Below are positions 63,740 to 64,000 of a stretch of DNA of 64,000 bases, piece by piece. The DNA lies in assembly GCF_018143015.1 (NCBI RefSeq), contig NC_054747.1, forward strand, positions 1,073,407 to 1,137,406, read 5' to 3'. Position numbers and translations under genes: made by a program. Numbering within the stretch: the first letter of the stretch is position 1; every line of letters starts with the position of its first letter. The DNA comes from Lytechinus variegatus. Taxonomy: Eukaryota > Echinodermata > Echinoidea > Temnopleuroida > Toxopneustidae. The notes under the pieces were generated by a model. The model was given only the letters and a program-made list of their open reading frames with translations. It was not told where the DNA came from and made no database searches.

Positions 63740-64000
63740 TGTTTGCACAATACGTCTCCCTTCTGACAATGAAATGCCACTGCAATTATTGGCATGTTAT
63801 GCATTAAATCAATCCTCAAGTTGTTTTTTTCAATTATTTGTGAAAAAAAATTGCATAGATTTAATTTCATTTGATAAAATACAAATAAATAGGACGGGAA
63901 TATGGCCTCACGTCAACGATTTCTCTAAAATATGACATAGCTGAAAAAAATGTCATTCGTATCATCTTGTCTGATTTTGATGAAATGAATAAAGGTAAAT
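63740..64000. other. Window end, nothing recognised
   Basis: AT-rich sequence. Confidence 0.4.

Noticed and set aside
1..64000. CRISPR arrays, bacterial operons or phage systems
   Set aside because: Repeats here are satellite or transposon type and coding sequence is split by introns; nothing prokaryotic is present.

Overview
This is animal genomic DNA, most likely from an echinoderm and probably a sea urchin. That reading rests on split genes with GT/AG introns, very dense transposon-derived sequence, and a G/C-rich monomer family (core CGAGCGCGAAGCGCGAGC) that I associate with sea urchin genomes. The species call is inference. No bacterial or organellar features are present.

The clearest host gene is on the minus strand. 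Seven exons between 40697 and 20618 join into one uninterrupted 305-codon frame. Every junction has a GT donor and AG acceptor, and every phase matches. The product looks like an IFI44/IFI44L-type (interferon-induced protein 44-like) P-loop GTPase, with two N-terminal hydrophobic segments and a C-terminal CKIM. Its promoter and first exon are duplicated upstream (39745-41145 and 44448-45450). The two first-exon copies differ at six bases, and all six change the amino acid. A second host-derived locus is an ovo-like zinc-finger gene at 47824-48936 (plus strand). It looks like a pseudogene because it has a frameshift and missing zinc ligands.

The rest is mostly mobile DNA. 0-15 kb: dispersed arrays of the CGAGCGCGAAGCGCGAGC monomers, LINE scraps, a 3.1-kb foldback element with tandem-repeat inverted arms and an 8-bp target duplication (6031-9154), a minisatellite (12880-13870) and a 710-bp pyrimidine tract. 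15-25 kb: a foldback element split by a hAT-like transposon with its 8-bp duplication, and a series of MITEs in the GTPase introns. 25.6-27.8 kb: a Tc1-like element with an apparently intact DD34E transposase whose 3' end is repeated in inverted orientation. 29-40 kb: piggyBac-like TTAA elements, a CR1/Jockey-like LINE and more MITEs in introns. 41-47 kb: monomer arrays split by a Helentron/HINE-like element, SINEs and degenerate tandem repeats. 50.4-52.7 kb: a Ty3/Gypsy-type LTR element with an intact gag, but pol and most of the 3' LTR are deleted. 54.7-62.1 kb: a DIRS1-type tyrosine-recombinase retrotransposon, with inverted terminal repeats and an internal complementary region that together define its ends. 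62.5-64 kb: a second, intact copy of the split foldback element and a tRNA-Met-derived SINE.

The GTPase gene and its duplicated first exon are the part most likely to be biologically new. The foldback, Tc1 palindrome and DIRS elements are the best structural finds. All gene-family assignments come from motif reading; no database search was possible.
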